Assembly (NCBI RefSeq): GCF_024623065.1 | Contig: NZ_JANJZR010000010.1 | Location: 28,376 to 92,375, forward strand | Direction: 5' to 3' | Source of the DNA: Bacteroides acidifaciens | Lineage (GTDB): Bacteria > Bacteroidota > Bacteroidia > Bacteroidales > Bacteroidaceae | DNA length: 64,000 nt | Part shown: positions 1 to 9,332 of the stretch, piece after piece | Layout: each line of letters begins with the position of its first letter | How positions within the stretch are numbered: position 1 is the stretch's first letter | Notes under the pieces: model-generated | Told to the model about the DNA's origin: nothing | Databases searched by the model: none | What the model saw: only the letters and a program-made list of their open reading frames with translations | Made by a program: the position numbers and the translations under genes

Positions 1-6
1 AGTCAT

Positions 7-201
7 ATGAAAACAAAAAAGCAAAAAGAAACCAATGAAAAAGAAGTTCATTTGTTAGAACAAAAAGGATATGAAAGAATGGTGAATGAGATTGTACCAA
101 TGCAACAGGTAGAAGCTTGTCATAATCCAACTAAAAAAGAAGTAAAAGAGGCTGTAAGGAAATTGAATCCTGATATAAACAGCTTGGGTAGTAGAGGATG
201 A
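7..201 (+). CDS. small hypothetical protein, 64 aa
   Basis: This is a short open frame of 64 residues, rich in Lys and Glu, with no signal peptide, membrane segment or motif I recognise. It begins 6 bases from the window edge, so its promoter and a possible upstream partner are not visible. Its stop codon lies inside a 24-nt perfect palindrome that probably forms the terminator hairpin. It is convergent with the tRNA methyltransferase gene. Codon use looks coding (Lys/Glu-rich with regular third positions), but a real gene is only moderately supported. Confidence 0.45.
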   Translation: MKTKKQKETNEKEVHLLEQKGYERMVNEIVPMQQVEACHNPTKKEVKEAVRKLNPDINSLGSRG

Positions 202-213
202 ATTCATCCTCTA
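190..213. terminator. palindromic terminator between convergent genes
   Basis: A perfect 24-nt palindrome gives a 10-bp stem with an AATT loop. It overlaps the stop codon of the small gene and lies just past the end of the minus-strand methyltransferase gene, so it can serve both directions. No long T-run follows. Confidence 0.5.
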
Positions 214-224
214 CTCCTCTATAT

Positions 225-935
225 TTACATATTCAAATAATACTCTCGCGTCAAAGCTATATATTTCTCGCTATATTGATGACGGGCTAATTCCGTCAAT
301 AATTCTTCAATTACACATTCCTGATTAGAAAAAGTAAAAGTAATCAAGGTGCGTTTAGGAATACCGCTGGGCTTAGTTATCACATTTAGCTGCCGGACTG
401 CATATAAATTCTTCGTTGCAGCTATCATCTTCACCCTATCAGCTACATCCGCCGGAATCACAATCGTAAAAGTTCCATCTTCCGCCAATAATCCGACCAC
501 TCCTTCCAACAATTCTTCATAGGTCAAAGAACCATTATGTCGGGCTGCATTTCTCTGTTGGTCCGGACACTCTAATGAATCAACAAAATACGGGGGATTA
601 GAAACAATCACGTCAAATTTGTCGGAAGATTGATAGTCTCTGAAATCAGTCTGCACTACCTCTACCCGCTCCTTCCAAGGAGAACGAGTTACGTTTTCCC
701 TAGCCTGTCCGGCAGCGGCTCCATCTATTTCCAATGCTATAATATCCGCATCCGGCAGACTGCGTTGAGCCAACATTAAAGCAACCAATCCTGTCCCCGT
801 CCCGACATCCAAAATTTTATGTGCATTCTGAACAGAAGCCCATGCTCCCAAAAGCACCCCATCCGTACCCACTTTCATAGCACACTTATCGTGCCACACC
901 GTAAACTGCTTAAATTGAAAATAAGGATTTGACAT
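225..935 (-). CDS. tRNA1(Val) (adenine37-N6)-methyltransferase, TrmN6/YfiC family
   Basis: This is a Rossmann-fold SAM-dependent methyltransferase of 236 aa, the usual size for TrmN6. The SAM-binding motif I (LDVGTGTG) is near residue 43. The N6-adenine methylase motif NPPY is near residue 112 in the context VSNPPYF. The N-terminus (FQFKQFTVWHD) and the GTDGVLLGAW stretch are characteristic of the YfiC family, which methylates A37 of tRNA-Val in E. coli. The specific tRNA target here is inferred from the family. The gene is monocistronic, reads away from lon and has no clear TAnnTTTG box upstream. Confidence 0.88.
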   Translation of the reverse strand: MSNPYFQFKQFTVWHDKCAMKVGTDGVLLGAWASVQNAHKILDVGTGTGLVALMLAQRSLPDADIIALEIDGAAAGQARENVTRSPWKERVEVVQTDFRDYQSSDKFDVIVSNPPYFVDSLECPDQQRNAARHNGSLTYEELLEGVVGLLAEDGTFTIVIPADVADRVKMIAATKNLYAVRQLNVITKPSGIPKRTLITFTFSNQECVIEELLTELARHQYSEKYIALTREYYLNM

Positions 936-1093
936 TTTATTCGCTTATTTTTAAACCTGTTTTATTCTACTATTTTATTGGAAACCGCCAAAAATAAATA
1001 ATTATTATGGAATACTTCTTCAATAGCCTCATATTTTGGCATTGTTTTTGTGTTTTTATTCCAAGCAGTGCTTTATTATTAGAGAGAATCGAT

Positions 1094-1101
1094 TAACTTT
1101 G
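1094..1101 (+). promoter_or_regulatory. promoter -7 element (TAACTTTG) for lon
   Basis: The box matches the Bacteroidota consensus TAnnTTTG. A TTTA at 1072-1075 sits 18 nt upstream as a near-consensus -33 element. Transcription would start near 1108, leaving a 5' UTR of about 45 nt. Confidence 0.6.
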
Positions 1102-1151
1102 CAAACGATTTATGCATATTTGTATGACATAAGCTAAATTAAAACGAAAAG

Positions 1152-3620
1152 ATGAAAGAAAGATACTTATTGGAAGATGTAAGCGATAACAACGGTTTCT
1201 CGTTAATTACTGATTATGATGGTAGCGATGAGAACGCATTCAATGTAAATATTAAATCTGGTGAAATTCTTCCGGTCCTTCCCCTTCGTAATATGGTGTT
1301 GTTTCCCGGAGTATTCCTACCTATTACGGTAGGTCGCAAATCTTCTCTGAAACTCATACATGATGCCGAGAAAAAACATAAGGATATCGCGGTAGTATGT
1401 CAGAGGTCGGCACATACGGAAGATCCTAAACTGGAAGATTTACACAACATTGGTACTGTAGGACGTATTGTGCGTGTATTGGAAATGCCCGATCAGACAA
1501 CCACCGTCATCATCCAGGGAATGAAACGGTTAAATCTGAAAAGCATTACCGATACCCATCCATATTTGAAAGGCGAAATAGAACTCCTGGAAGAGGAAAT
1601 ACCGAGCAACAATGACAAGGAATTCCAAGCCTTGGTAGAAACATGTAAGGATTTGACTATGCGTTATATCAAATCATCGGATACAATGCACCAAGACTCG
1701 GCATTTGCCATTAAGAATATCAACAACTCGATGTTTCTGGTTAACTTTATCTGCTCCAATCTGCCATTCAAGAAAGATGAGAAAATTGATTTGCTGAGCA
1801 TCAATTCTTTACGTGAACGTACTTATCGTTTATTGGAAATCTTGAACCGCGAAGTACAGTTGGCTGAAATCAAGGCATCCATCCAAATGCGGGCACGTGA
1901 AGACATCGATCAGCAACAACGTGAATACTTCCTGCAACAACAAATTAAAACTATCCAGGACGAATTAGGTGGCGGTGGTCAGGAGCAGGAAATAGAAGAA
2001 ATGCGCCAGAAAGCAGAAAAAATGCGTTGGAGCGCAGAAGTCAGAGAGACTTTCATGAAGGAACTGGCGAAACTGGAACGTACCCATCCGCAATCACCGG
2101 ATTACAGTGTACAACTGAATTATCTGCAAACAATGCTTAATCTCCCGTGGGGCGTTTATACAACTGATAACTTGAATCTCAAAAATGCAGAAAAGACGTT
2201 GAATAAGGACCACTACGGATTGGAGAAAGTGAAAGAACGCATTTTGGAGCATTTGGCAGTATTGAAATTAAAGGATGACATGAAATCACCGATTATCTGC
2301 CTATACGGCCCTCCGGGAGTTGGTAAAACATCTCTTGGAAAATCTATCGCGTCTGCACTCAAACGCAAATATGTGCGTATGTCTTTAGGCGGTGTACATG
2401 ATGAAGCAGAAATCCGTGGTCATCGCAAAACATATATAGGTGCTATGCCGGGACGAATCATCAAGAGCCTGATAAAAGCAGGTGCCTCCAACCCGGTGTT
2501 TATCCTGGACGAAATAGACAAAGTCAGCGCAGACCGACAAGGAGATCCTTCTTCTGCATTATTGGAAGTGCTTGACCCGGAACAGAATACCTCTTTCCAT
2601 GATAACTTTTTGGATGTGGATTATGACCTTTCAAAGGTATTGTTTATTGCAACAGCCAATAATCTGAATACAATCCCCGGTCCATTGCTCGACCGTATGG
2701 AATTGATTGAAGTAAGCGGATATATTACGGAAGAGAAGATTGAGATTGCCCGCAAACATTTAGTTCCCAAAGAACTTGAAGCCAACGGACTTAAAAAGAC
2801 AGATATTAAACTTCCCAAAGATACATTGGAAGCTATTATCGAATCATACACCCGCGAAAGTGGCGTTCGTGAACTGGAAAAGAAAATCGGCAAGATTCTC
2901 CGCAAATCAGCCCGTCAATACGCAACCGACGGTTATTTTGCCAAGACAGAAATCAAGCCTGCCGACTTGTACGATTTCCTGGGAGCACCGGAATATACGC
3001 GTGACAAGTATCAGGGAAATGAATATGCCGGTGTAGTTACCGGATTGGCGTGGACAGCTGTAGGCGGTGAAATCCTTTTTGTCGAAACCAGCCTGAGCCG
3101 TGGCAAAGGCGGACGCCTTACCTTGACTGGTAACCTGGGAGATGTAATGAAAGAGTCTGCTATGCTGGCGCTCGAGTACATCAAAGCCCATGCTTCTATC
3201 TTGAATTTGGATGAAGAGATTTTTGACAACTGGAATATTCATATCCACGTACCCGAAGGGGCAATCCCCAAAGACGGTCCATCCGCAGGTATCACTATGG
3301 CTACTTCTTTGGCATCTGCCTTGACGCAACGAAAAGTGAAAGCAAATCTTGCCATGACAGGAGAAATCACGCTTCGCGGCAAAGTACTTCCAGTCGGTGG
3401 CATCAAGGAGAAAATTCTGGCTGCCAAACGTGCCGGAATCAAAGAAATCATCATGAGTGCCGAAAACAAAAAGAATATAGACGAAATTCAAGATCTCTAT
3501 TTGAAGGGACTGACTTTCCACTATGTAAACGACATAAAAGAAGTATTCGCCATCGCGCTGACAAATGAGAAAGTTGCGGATGCCATTGATTTATCTGTAA
3601 AGAAAGCTAGCCAGGAATGA
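1152..3620 (+). CDS. lon: ATP-dependent protease Lon
   Basis: Lon is an ATP-dependent serine protease that degrades misfolded and regulatory proteins in the cytoplasm. This 822-aa protein has the full order: an N-terminal LON substrate-binding domain (about 40-240, beginning [14 protein letters not shown]), a coiled-coil linker, an AAA+ module with Walker A GPPGVGKT (about 386-393) and Walker B FILDEIDK, and the C-terminal protease domain. The catalytic dyad is Ser711 in PKDGPSAG and Lys754 in GGIKEK, spaced as in E. coli Lon. The stop overlaps the tgt start by 4 nt (ATGA), so lon, tgt and the LptF/LptG permease probably form one transcript. Confidence 0.97.
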   Translation: MKERYLLEDVSDNNGFSLITDYDGSDENAFNVNIKSGEILPVLPLRNMVLFPGVFLPITVGRKSSLKLIHDAEKKHKDIAVVCQRSAHTEDPKLEDLHNIGTVGRIVRVLEMPDQTTTVIIQGMKRLNLKSITDTHPYLKGEIELLEEEIPSNNDKEFQALVETCKDLTMRYIKSSDTMHQDSAFAIKNINNSMFLVNFICSNLPFKKDEKIDLLSINSLRERTYRLLEILNREVQLAEIKASIQMRAREDIDQQQREYFLQQQIKTIQDELGGGGQEQEIEEMRQKAEKMRWSAEVRETFMKELAKLERTHPQSPDYSVQLNYLQTMLNLPWGVYTTDNLNLKNAEKTLNKDHYGLEKVKERILEHLAVLKLKDDMKSPIICLYGPPGVGKTSLGKSIASALKRKYVRMSLGGVHDEAEIRGHRKTYIGAMPGRIIKSLIKAGASNPVFILDEIDKVSADRQGDPSSALLEVLDPEQNTSFHDNFLDVDYDLSKVLFIATANNLNTIPGPLLDRMELIEVSGYITEEKIEIARKHLVPKELEANGLKKTDIKLPKDTLEAIIESYTRESGVRELEKKIGKILRKSARQYATDGYFAKTEIKPADLYDFLGAPEYTRDKYQGNEYAGVVTGLAWTAVGGEILFVETSLSRGKGGRLTLTGNLGDVMKESAMLALEYIKAHASILNLDEEIFDNWNIHIHVPEGAIPKDGPSAGITMATSLASALTQRKVKANLAMTGEITLRGKVLPVGGIKEKILAAKRAGIKEIIMSAENKKNIDEIQDLYLKGLTFHYVNDIKEVFAIALTNEKVADAIDLSVKKASQE

Positions 3621-4747
3621 CATTTGACTTACAATATACAGACACTAAAAGTAATGCCCGTGCCGGTCTGATAACAACAGACCACGGGCAGATACAGACA
3701 CCGATTTTCATGCCGGTAGGCACATTGGGGACTGTCAAGGGAGTACATCAAACGGAACTTAAAGAAGACATTCAGGCACAGATTATTCTGGGCAATACCT
3801 ATCATCTCTATTTGCGTCCGGGACTGGAAGTGATTGAAAAAGCAGGCGGACTGCATCGCTTTAACGGCTTCGACCGCCCCATGCTGACCGATAGCGGCGG
3901 TTTCCAGGTATTTTCATTAGCCGGAATCCGAAAACTCCGAGAAGAAGGTGCCGAGTTCCGTTCACACATTGATGGTAGTAAGCACATTTTTACTCCGGAA
4001 AAAGTGATGGATATAGAGCGTACGATTGGTGCTGATATCATGATGGCTTTCGACGAATGTCCTCCGGGAGATTCGGATTATGCATATGCCAAAAAGTCAT
4101 TGGGATTGACACACAGATGGCTTGACCGCTGTATCAAACGTTTCAATGAGACTAAGCCTAAATATGGCTACAACCAGTCCCTCTTCCCTATTGTTCAAGG
4201 GTGTGTCTATACTGATTTGCGAAAGCAATCGGCTGAGTTTGTCGCCTCTAAAGGAGCCGACGGAAATGCTATTGGCGGTTTGGCGGTAGGCGAACCGGTC
4301 GACAAGATGTATGAAATGATAGAAGTCGTCAATGAGATTCTTCCCAAAGACAAGCCTCGTTATCTGATGGGAGTCGGTACTCCCGTCAATATTCTTGAAG
4401 GTATCGAGCGCGGAGTGGATATGTTCGACTGCGTTATGCCGACACGAAACGGACGAAATGGCATGTTGTTCACCAAGGATGGCATCATCAATATGCGAAA
4501 CAAGAAATGGGAAATGGACTTCTCTCCTATTGAAGCGGACGGAGCTTCCAGTGTAGACACATTATACACTAAAGCCTATTTACGCCATCTTTTCCACGCA
4601 CAAGAACTGTTGGCTATGCAAATCGCCTCTATACACAATCTTGCCTTCTACTTGTGGCTGGTAGGCGAGGCACGCAAGCATATCATTGCAGGAGATTTCT
4701 CGACCTGGAAACCGATGATGGTTAAAAGAGTATCAACTAGATTATAA
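3617..4747 (+). CDS. tgt: tRNA-guanine transglycosylase (queuine/preQ1 insertion)
   Basis: Tgt exchanges guanine 34 for a queuosine precursor in tRNAs with GUN anticodons. The 376-aa length is normal. Asp92 in TDSGGFQVF and the nucleophile Asp271 in GVDMFDCVMPTR are present, as are RNGRNG and the C-terminal signature AYLRHLF...SIHN. The CxCxxC zinc-ligand cluster that normally precedes AYLRHL is absent: the stretch reads ADGASSVDTLY, with no cysteine. The His of SIHN remains. The fold is clearly Tgt, but metal binding must differ. It overlaps lon by 4 nt, and the next gene starts 3 nt after its stop. Confidence 0.95.
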   Translation: MTFDLQYTDTKSNARAGLITTDHGQIQTPIFMPVGTLGTVKGVHQTELKEDIQAQIILGNTYHLYLRPGLEVIEKAGGLHRFNGFDRPMLTDSGGFQVFSLAGIRKLREEGAEFRSHIDGSKHIFTPEKVMDIERTIGADIMMAFDECPPGDSDYAYAKKSLGLTHRWLDRCIKRFNETKPKYGYNQSLFPIVQGCVYTDLRKQSAEFVASKGADGNAIGGLAVGEPVDKMYEMIEVVNEILPKDKPRYLMGVGTPVNILEGIERGVDMFDCVMPTRNGRNGMLFTKDGIINMRNKKWEMDFSPIEADGASSVDTLYTKAYLRHLFHAQELLAMQIASIHNLAFYLWLVGEARKHIIAGDFSTWKPMMVKRVSTRL

Positions 4748-4750
4748 AGA

Positions 4751-5848
4751 ATGAAAAGCAATCGATTTATAAAACGGCTGGATTGGTATATCATCAAGAA
4801 ATTCTTGGGGACATACGTATTTGCTATTGCACTAATCATTTCTATCGCAGTGGTATTCGACTTCAACGAGAAGATGGATAAACTGATGGAACACGAAGCT
4901 CCGTGGAGTAAAATCATTCTTGAATACTACATGAACTTTATTCCTTATTTCTCCAACCTGTTCAGTCCGTTGTTTGTATTCATTGCTGTCATTTTCTTTA
5001 CTTCCAAACTTGCGGAGAACTCTGAAATTATTGCTATGTTCTCTACCGGTATGAGCTTCAAGAGAATGATGCGCCCATACATGATTTCTGCCGCCATCAT
5101 TGCATTAACAACCTTTATGTTAAGCTCATACGTAATTCCTAAAGGAAGCGTGACGCGTCTGAATTTTGAGGACAGGTATATCAAACCTAAAAAACAAAAT
5201 ACAGCGCGCAACGTACAGTTGGAAGTTGACAATGGAGTCATAGCCTATATAGATAACTATAACAATGCTATGAAAACAGGAAACCGTTTTTCCTTGGATA
5301 AATTTGTCGACAAGAAACTCGTTTCCCACTTAACTGCACGCCGCATTACTTATGACACGACCACCGTTCATAAATGGACTATCCATGATTATATGATACG
5401 CGAACTGGACGGACTAAAGGAGAAAATCACCAAGGGGGATAAAATTGACTCTATAATCAATATGGAGCCTTCCGACTTCCTCATTATGAAGAATCAACAG
5501 GAAATGTTGACCAGTCCCCAGCTAAGTGATTATATTGAAAAACAGAAACGAAGAGGATTTGCCAATCTCAAAGAATTTGAGATTGAGTATCATAAGCGGA
5601 TTGCCATGTCATTCGCCTCTTTTATCCTGACAATCATCGGAGTATCCCTTTCGTCACGAAAAACGAAAGGCGGTATGGGACTTCACTTAGGAATCGGATT
5701 AGGGTTAAGTTTCTCTTATATCCTGTTCCAAACCATCACCTCAACCTTTGCAGTCAATGGGAATGTACCTCCTGCCATTGCAGTTTGGATTCCGAACATC
5801 CTCTATGCAGGCATTGCTTTCTTCTTATACCAAAAAGCACCTAAATAA
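4751..5848 (+). CDS. LptF/LptG family lipopolysaccharide export permease
   Basis: This is a membrane permease of the YjgP/YjgQ (LptF/LptG) family. In the LptB2FGC complex these proteins extract LPS from the inner membrane. Predicted membrane segments lie near residues 15-36, 57-85 and 98-120, and three more lie in the last 90 residues (AMSFASFILTIIGVSL onward). They flank a periplasmic beta-rich region of about 150 residues, the family layout, and 365 aa is the usual length. Whether it is the F or G paralogue cannot be told from one sequence. It is the last gene of the lon-tgt transcript and is followed by a strong terminator. Confidence 0.9.
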   Translation: MKSNRFIKRLDWYIIKKFLGTYVFAIALIISIAVVFDFNEKMDKLMEHEAPWSKIILEYYMNFIPYFSNLFSPLFVFIAVIFFTSKLAENSEIIAMFSTGMSFKRMMRPYMISAAIIALTTFMLSSYVIPKGSVTRLNFEDRYIKPKKQNTARNVQLEVDNGVIAYIDNYNNAMKTGNRFSLDKFVDKKLVSHLTARRITYDTTTVHKWTIHDYMIRELDGLKEKITKGDKIDSIINMEPSDFLIMKNQQEMLTSPQLSDYIEKQKRRGFANLKEFEIEYHKRIAMSFASFILTIIGVSLSSRKTKGGMGLHLGIGLGLSFSYILFQTITSTFAVNGNVPPAIAVWIPNILYAGIAFFLYQKAPK

Positions 5849-5872
5849 GGAAAGGATATATATAAAATAGAA

Positions 5873-5919
5873 ATTCCGTCTATTCTTGCTTTAAGCAAGT
5901 ATAGGCGGAACTTTTTTTT
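5873..5919 (+). terminator. rho-independent terminator of lon-tgt-lptF/G
   Basis: A long stem (ATTCCGTCTATTCTTGC pairing with GCAAGTATAGGCGGAAC, with one G-U pair) is closed by a short loop and followed by eight T residues. Confidence 0.9.
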
Positions 5920-6009
5920 GTTGTATCCATTTCCTCTTTTGTCTATTCTCCGTCAGTCGCCATATGGCAATTCGGAAAATTCTCCTTTCTCCTTACATCT
6001 TTAAGATTG

Positions 6010-6513
6010 TCAACCAATCTTTTCCACATAAGCAGAAAGTTCTGCAGCAGAGATGTTTTTGGCTATAATCACACCATTTCCATCCAATAAATAGTTAGTG
6101 AATCCCCGATTTAAACGGTATTTTTTAAATAATCTGGAATCCTCGCCTTCTGTTTCCACGAAACAAGTGGGCGTAACTATTTGATCCTTACGAACGGTTT
6201 CCTTAAAAATTGACTGATATTCGTCAAATGAGATAGAAACCATTTCCACATTATGAGAAGAACGAAGCGCATTGCTCAAACTTACGTTCTGCATCCGGGA
6301 TTGCGCGTCATAACTTGCCCAAAAACTCAGCAACACATACTTCCCTTTCAGATTTCCCAATTTGAAGGATGGTTGCTTTTCTGATGTAGATTCGATTTTA
6401 AAATCCGGGGCTACATCACCCTCACTCAAACCTCCGGTAGGTTTGTCTTTCTCAACGAAAGCGGTCAAGGAACAAATTAGTAATACAACAAAAATCCACT
6501 TTACATACTTCAT
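6010..6513 (-). CDS. thioredoxin-fold (TlpA/AhpC-TSA-like) protein without CXXC
   Basis: The protein has 167 residues. An N-terminal hydrophobic segment (VKWIFVVLLICSLTAF) is a signal peptide or anchor and points to the periplasm. It is followed by a thioredoxin-like domain with GDVAPDF near residue 32 and the strand GKYVLLSFWAS near residue 58. In TlpA relatives FWAS is followed by WCGPC; here it reads YDAQS, so both redox cysteines are gone. The only later cysteine is in PTCF near residue 131, in the cis-Pro region. It is therefore unlikely to be a classical disulfide reductase. It is transcribed alone from a promoter about 130 nt upstream, through a structured leader. Confidence 0.75.
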   Translation of the reverse strand: MKYVKWIFVVLLICSLTAFVEKDKPTGGLSEGDVAPDFKIESTSEKQPSFKLGNLKGKYVLLSFWASYDAQSRMQNVSLSNALRSSHNVEMVSISFDEYQSIFKETVRKDQIVTPTCFVETEGEDSRLFKKYRLNRGFTNYLLDGNGVIIAKNISAAELSAYVEKIG

Positions 6514-6639
6514 GTAATTCGGTTTTAGTTAATACTATCCGGGACTGTCCTTAAACAGTGGTTTCTTCCCGAAACGTTGTCTTTTCAGGCATCAGGCGAA
6601 GAGGAATCCGCTGATTATCAGAGCCTTTGTTTTTGAAAC
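6514..6639 (-). other. long structured 5' leader of the thioredoxin-fold gene
   Basis: About 126 nt separate the predicted transcription start from the ATG. On the minus strand an ACTGT/ACAGT hairpin is nested inside a CGGG/CCCG pairing close to the start codon. I do not recognise it as a known riboswitch. Confidence 0.4.
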
Positions 6640-6645
6640 CAGGTG

Positions 6646-6653
6646 CAAAGGTA
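6646..6653 (-). promoter_or_regulatory. promoter -7 element (TACCTTTG), minus strand
   Basis: The minus strand reads TACCTTTG. A CTTG at 6675-6678 lies 21 nt upstream as a -33-like element. It drives the thioredoxin-fold gene. Confidence 0.6.
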
Positions 6654-6750
6654 AGTAATTATTAAATTAACTTCCAAGCGAATAAGCAAAAATCTCACTT
6701 TTCGGGTATAACTTTTTATGTTATTTAGCATAAAAACGAACTTTTTTCTC

Positions 6751-6758
6751 TACTTTTG
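6751..6758 (+). promoter_or_regulatory. promoter -7 element (TACTTTTG) for serB
   Basis: The consensus TAnnTTTG box ends 21 nt before the ATG at 6780. A TTG at 6756, which would extend the frame by 8 codons, lies inside this box and is therefore rejected as a start. Confidence 0.7.
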
Positions 6759-6779
6759 CAGGATAAAAGTCTATTTCAT

Positions 6780-8009
6780 ATGCAACCATCAAATACTGAA
6801 TTGATTCTGATTCGAGTTACTGGCGAAGATCGCCCGGGGCTGACCTCTTCCGTGACTGAAATACTAGCCAAATACGATGCTACTATCCTTGACATCGGCC
6901 AGGCGGATATCCATAACACATTGTCATTGGGTATTCTTTTCAAGAGCGAAGAAAGACATTCCGGTTTTATTATGAAGGAATTGTTGTTCAAAGCTTCTTT
7001 GCTGGGAGTTACCATCCGGTTCGAACCGATTACTACAGAAAAATACGAGAATTGGGTGGGTATGCAAGGAAAAAACCGTTATATCCTGACCGTACTTGGG
7101 CGTAAACTTTCCGCTCGTCAGATATCGGCAGCAACCAGCGTATTAGCCGAACAAGGTATGAATATTGACGCAATTAAACGTCTGACAGGTCGTATTCCCC
7201 TGGACGAATGCCAAACAGATGCGCGTACACGTGCTTGCATTGAGTTTTCAGTAAGAGGTACTCCCAAAGACCGTATTGCCATGCAGGAAAGTTTGATGAA
7301 GTTAGCCAGCGAATTGGAAATGGACTTCTCTTTTCAACAAGATAACATGTACCGCCGCATGCGTCGCTTGATTTGTTTCGATATGGACTCTACATTGATC
7401 GAGACAGAAGTGATTGACGAACTGGCCATCCGTGCCGGTGTCGGTGACGAGGTAAAAGCCATCACAGAAAGCGCAATGCGTGGCGAAATAGACTTTACGG
7501 AAAGCTTTACCCGTCGTGTAGCCCTACTAAAAGGGTTGGATGAGTCTGTTATGCAAGAAATAGCAGAAAGTTTGCCCATTACAGAGGGAGTGGACAGATT
7601 AATGTACGTACTGAAAAAATATGGTTATAAAATCGCTATCCTTTCCGGTGGATTTACTTATTTCGGTCAGCATTTGCAAAAGAAATATGGAATAGATTAT
7701 GTATATGCCAACGAACTGGAAATCATCGACGGAAAATTGACCGGACGTTACTTGGGAGATGTTGTAGACGGCAAACGAAAAGCCGAACTGCTACGCCTGA
7801 TCGCACAAGTGGAAAAAGTCGATATTGCACAGACCATTGCCGTAGGTGACGGTGCCAACGATCTCCCGATGCTGGGAGTTGCCGGTCTGGGAATTGCTTT
7901 CCATGCCAAGCCCAAAGTAGTGGCAAATGCCAAGCAATCTATCAATACCATCGGGCTTGATGGAGTGCTCTATTTCCTCGGATTCAAAGATTCTTACTTG
8001 AATATGTAA
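6780..8009 (+). CDS. serB: phosphoserine phosphatase SerB with tandem ACT domains
   Basis: SerB catalyses the last step of serine biosynthesis, hydrolysing phosphoserine. The N-terminal half holds two ACT-like regulatory domains (about residues 5-75 and 85-165; ITVTGEDRPGL-type start seen as IRVTGEDRPGL). The C-terminal HAD phosphatase domain has Asp201 and Asp203 in FDMDSTLIE, a Ser in ILSGGFT and the magnesium-binding VGDGANDLPM. The 409-aa length matches Bacteroidota and mycobacterial SerB with ACT domains. The start at 6780 is chosen because the upstream TTG falls in the promoter. It is a single gene, 46 nt ahead of the RNA helicase, which has its own promoter. Confidence 0.95.
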   Translation: MQPSNTELILIRVTGEDRPGLTSSVTEILAKYDATILDIGQADIHNTLSLGILFKSEERHSGFIMKELLFKASLLGVTIRFEPITTEKYENWVGMQGKNRYILTVLGRKLSARQISAATSVLAEQGMNIDAIKRLTGRIPLDECQTDARTRACIEFSVRGTPKDRIAMQESLMKLASELEMDFSFQQDNMYRRMRRLICFDMDSTLIETEVIDELAIRAGVGDEVKAITESAMRGEIDFTESFTRRVALLKGLDESVMQEIAESLPITEGVDRLMYVLKKYGYKIAILSGGFTYFGQHLQKKYGIDYVYANELEIIDGKLTGRYLGDVVDGKRKAELLRLIAQVEKVDIAQTIAVGDGANDLPMLGVAGLGIAFHAKPKVVANAKQSINTIGLDGVLYFLGFKDSYLNM

Positions 8010-8028
8010 TTAGACCGCAAAAAAAAAT

Positions 8029-8036
8029 TATCTTTG
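8029..8036 (+). promoter_or_regulatory. promoter -7 element (TATCTTTG) for the DEAD-box helicase
   Basis: The box matches TAnnTTTG exactly and lies 19 nt before the ATG, in the short gap after serB. Confidence 0.6.
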
Positions 8037-8055
8037 CTGACAAATTAATAAAAGA

Positions 8056-9315
8056 ATGAAGTTTTCCGAACTACAATTAAACGAGAATGTACTTGAGGCG
8101 CTTGATGCCATGCGCTTTGACGAATGCACGCCCATCCAGGAGCAAGCAATTCCAATCATACTTGAAGGGAAAGATTTGATAGCCGTAGCACAGACTGGTA
8201 CGGGTAAAACAGCAGCATTCCTGCTTCCTATATTGAATAAACTATCCGAAGGAAAACATCCTGAAGATGCGATCAACTGTGTCATCATGTCTCCTACCCG
8301 CGAATTGGCGCAACAGATAGACCAGCAGATGGAAGGGTTCTCCTATTTTATGCCGGCATCGAGTGTTGCCGTATATGGCGGAAATGACGGCATTTTGTTT
8401 GAACAGCAGAAAAAAGGGCTTACTTTGGGAGCCGATGTTGTTATTGCCACTCCCGGGCGTCTCCTTGCCCATTTAAGCCTCGGATATGTAGACCTTTCCA
8501 AGGTTTCTTATTTTATACTGGACGAGGCAGACCGGATGCTCGACATGGGATTCTATGAGGATATTATGCAAATAGTGAAATTTTTACCGAAAGAGCGGCA
8601 GACCATCATGTTTTCTGCAACTATGCCTGCCAAGATACAACAACTGGCAAATACGATCCTGAATAATCCGGCAGAAATAAAGCTAGCCGTTTCAAAACCT
8701 GCTGATAAGATTATCCAAGCCGCCTATATTTGCCATGAAGATCAAAAACTGGGTATTATACGCAGTCTCTTTATTGATGAAGTCCCCGAACGTGTCATCA
8801 TCTTCGCATCTTCTAAAATAAAAGTCAAAGAAGTGGCTAAAGCCTTGAAGTCTATGAAGCTGAATGTAGGAGAAATGCATTCGGATCTCGAACAAGCTCA
8901 ACGAGAAGCGGTGATGCATGATTTTAAAGCCGGACGAATCAATATACTAGTCGCCACAGACATCGTTGCCCGTGGCATTGATATTGATGATATTCGTTTG
9001 GTTATCAACTTTGATGTTCCTCACGACAGCGAAGACTATGTACACCGTATCGGACGCACGGCGCGTGCCAACAATGACGGAGTAGCACTCACGTTTGTCA
9101 ACGAAAAAGAGCAGAGTAACTTCAAAAACATTGAGAATTTCCTCGAGAAAGAAATCTACAAGATTCCTATTCCTGCAGAATTAGGAGAAGCACCGGAGTA
9201 CAAACCGCGTTCTTTTAACAAGAACAAGTATGGTAATAGCTCTAAAAGAAGGAATTTCCGGGGAAAGAATAATGGTGGAAAAGGAAACAACCGCCCCTCG
9301 CCCAAACAGAATTAA
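8056..9315 (+). CDS. DEAD-box ATP-dependent RNA helicase (RhlE-like)
   Basis: This is a 419-aa RNA helicase with all core motifs: Q motif (ECTPIQEQAIP), motif I AQTGTGKT (about 45-52), PTRELAQQ, DEAD in ILDEADRMLDMGF, SAT in MFSATMP, and the C-terminal RecA domain with VATDIVARGIDID and HRIGRTAR. A basic Asn/Lys/Arg-rich tail of about 40 residues (KNKYGNSSKRRNFRGK) is typical of RhlE-like proteins and probably binds RNA nonspecifically. Likely roles are ribosome assembly or cold adaptation (family knowledge). It is monocistronic with its own promoter. Confidence 0.93.
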   Translation: MKFSELQLNENVLEALDAMRFDECTPIQEQAIPIILEGKDLIAVAQTGTGKTAAFLLPILNKLSEGKHPEDAINCVIMSPTRELAQQIDQQMEGFSYFMPASSVAVYGGNDGILFEQQKKGLTLGADVVIATPGRLLAHLSLGYVDLSKVSYFILDEADRMLDMGFYEDIMQIVKFLPKERQTIMFSATMPAKIQQLANTILNNPAEIKLAVSKPADKIIQAAYICHEDQKLGIIRSLFIDEVPERVIIFASSKIKVKEVAKALKSMKLNVGEMHSDLEQAQREAVMHDFKAGRINILVATDIVARGIDIDDIRLVINFDVPHDSEDYVHRIGRTARANNDGVALTFVNEKEQSNFKNIENFLEKEIYKIPIPAELGEAPEYKPRSFNKNKYGNSSKRRNFRGKNNGGKGNNRPSPKQN

Positions 9316-9332
9316 AATAAAACTCGTTATTG

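Noticed and set aside
2907..3521. 204-codon frame antisense to lon
   Set aside because: It lies wholly inside the catalytic region of lon and shows no coherent protein features.
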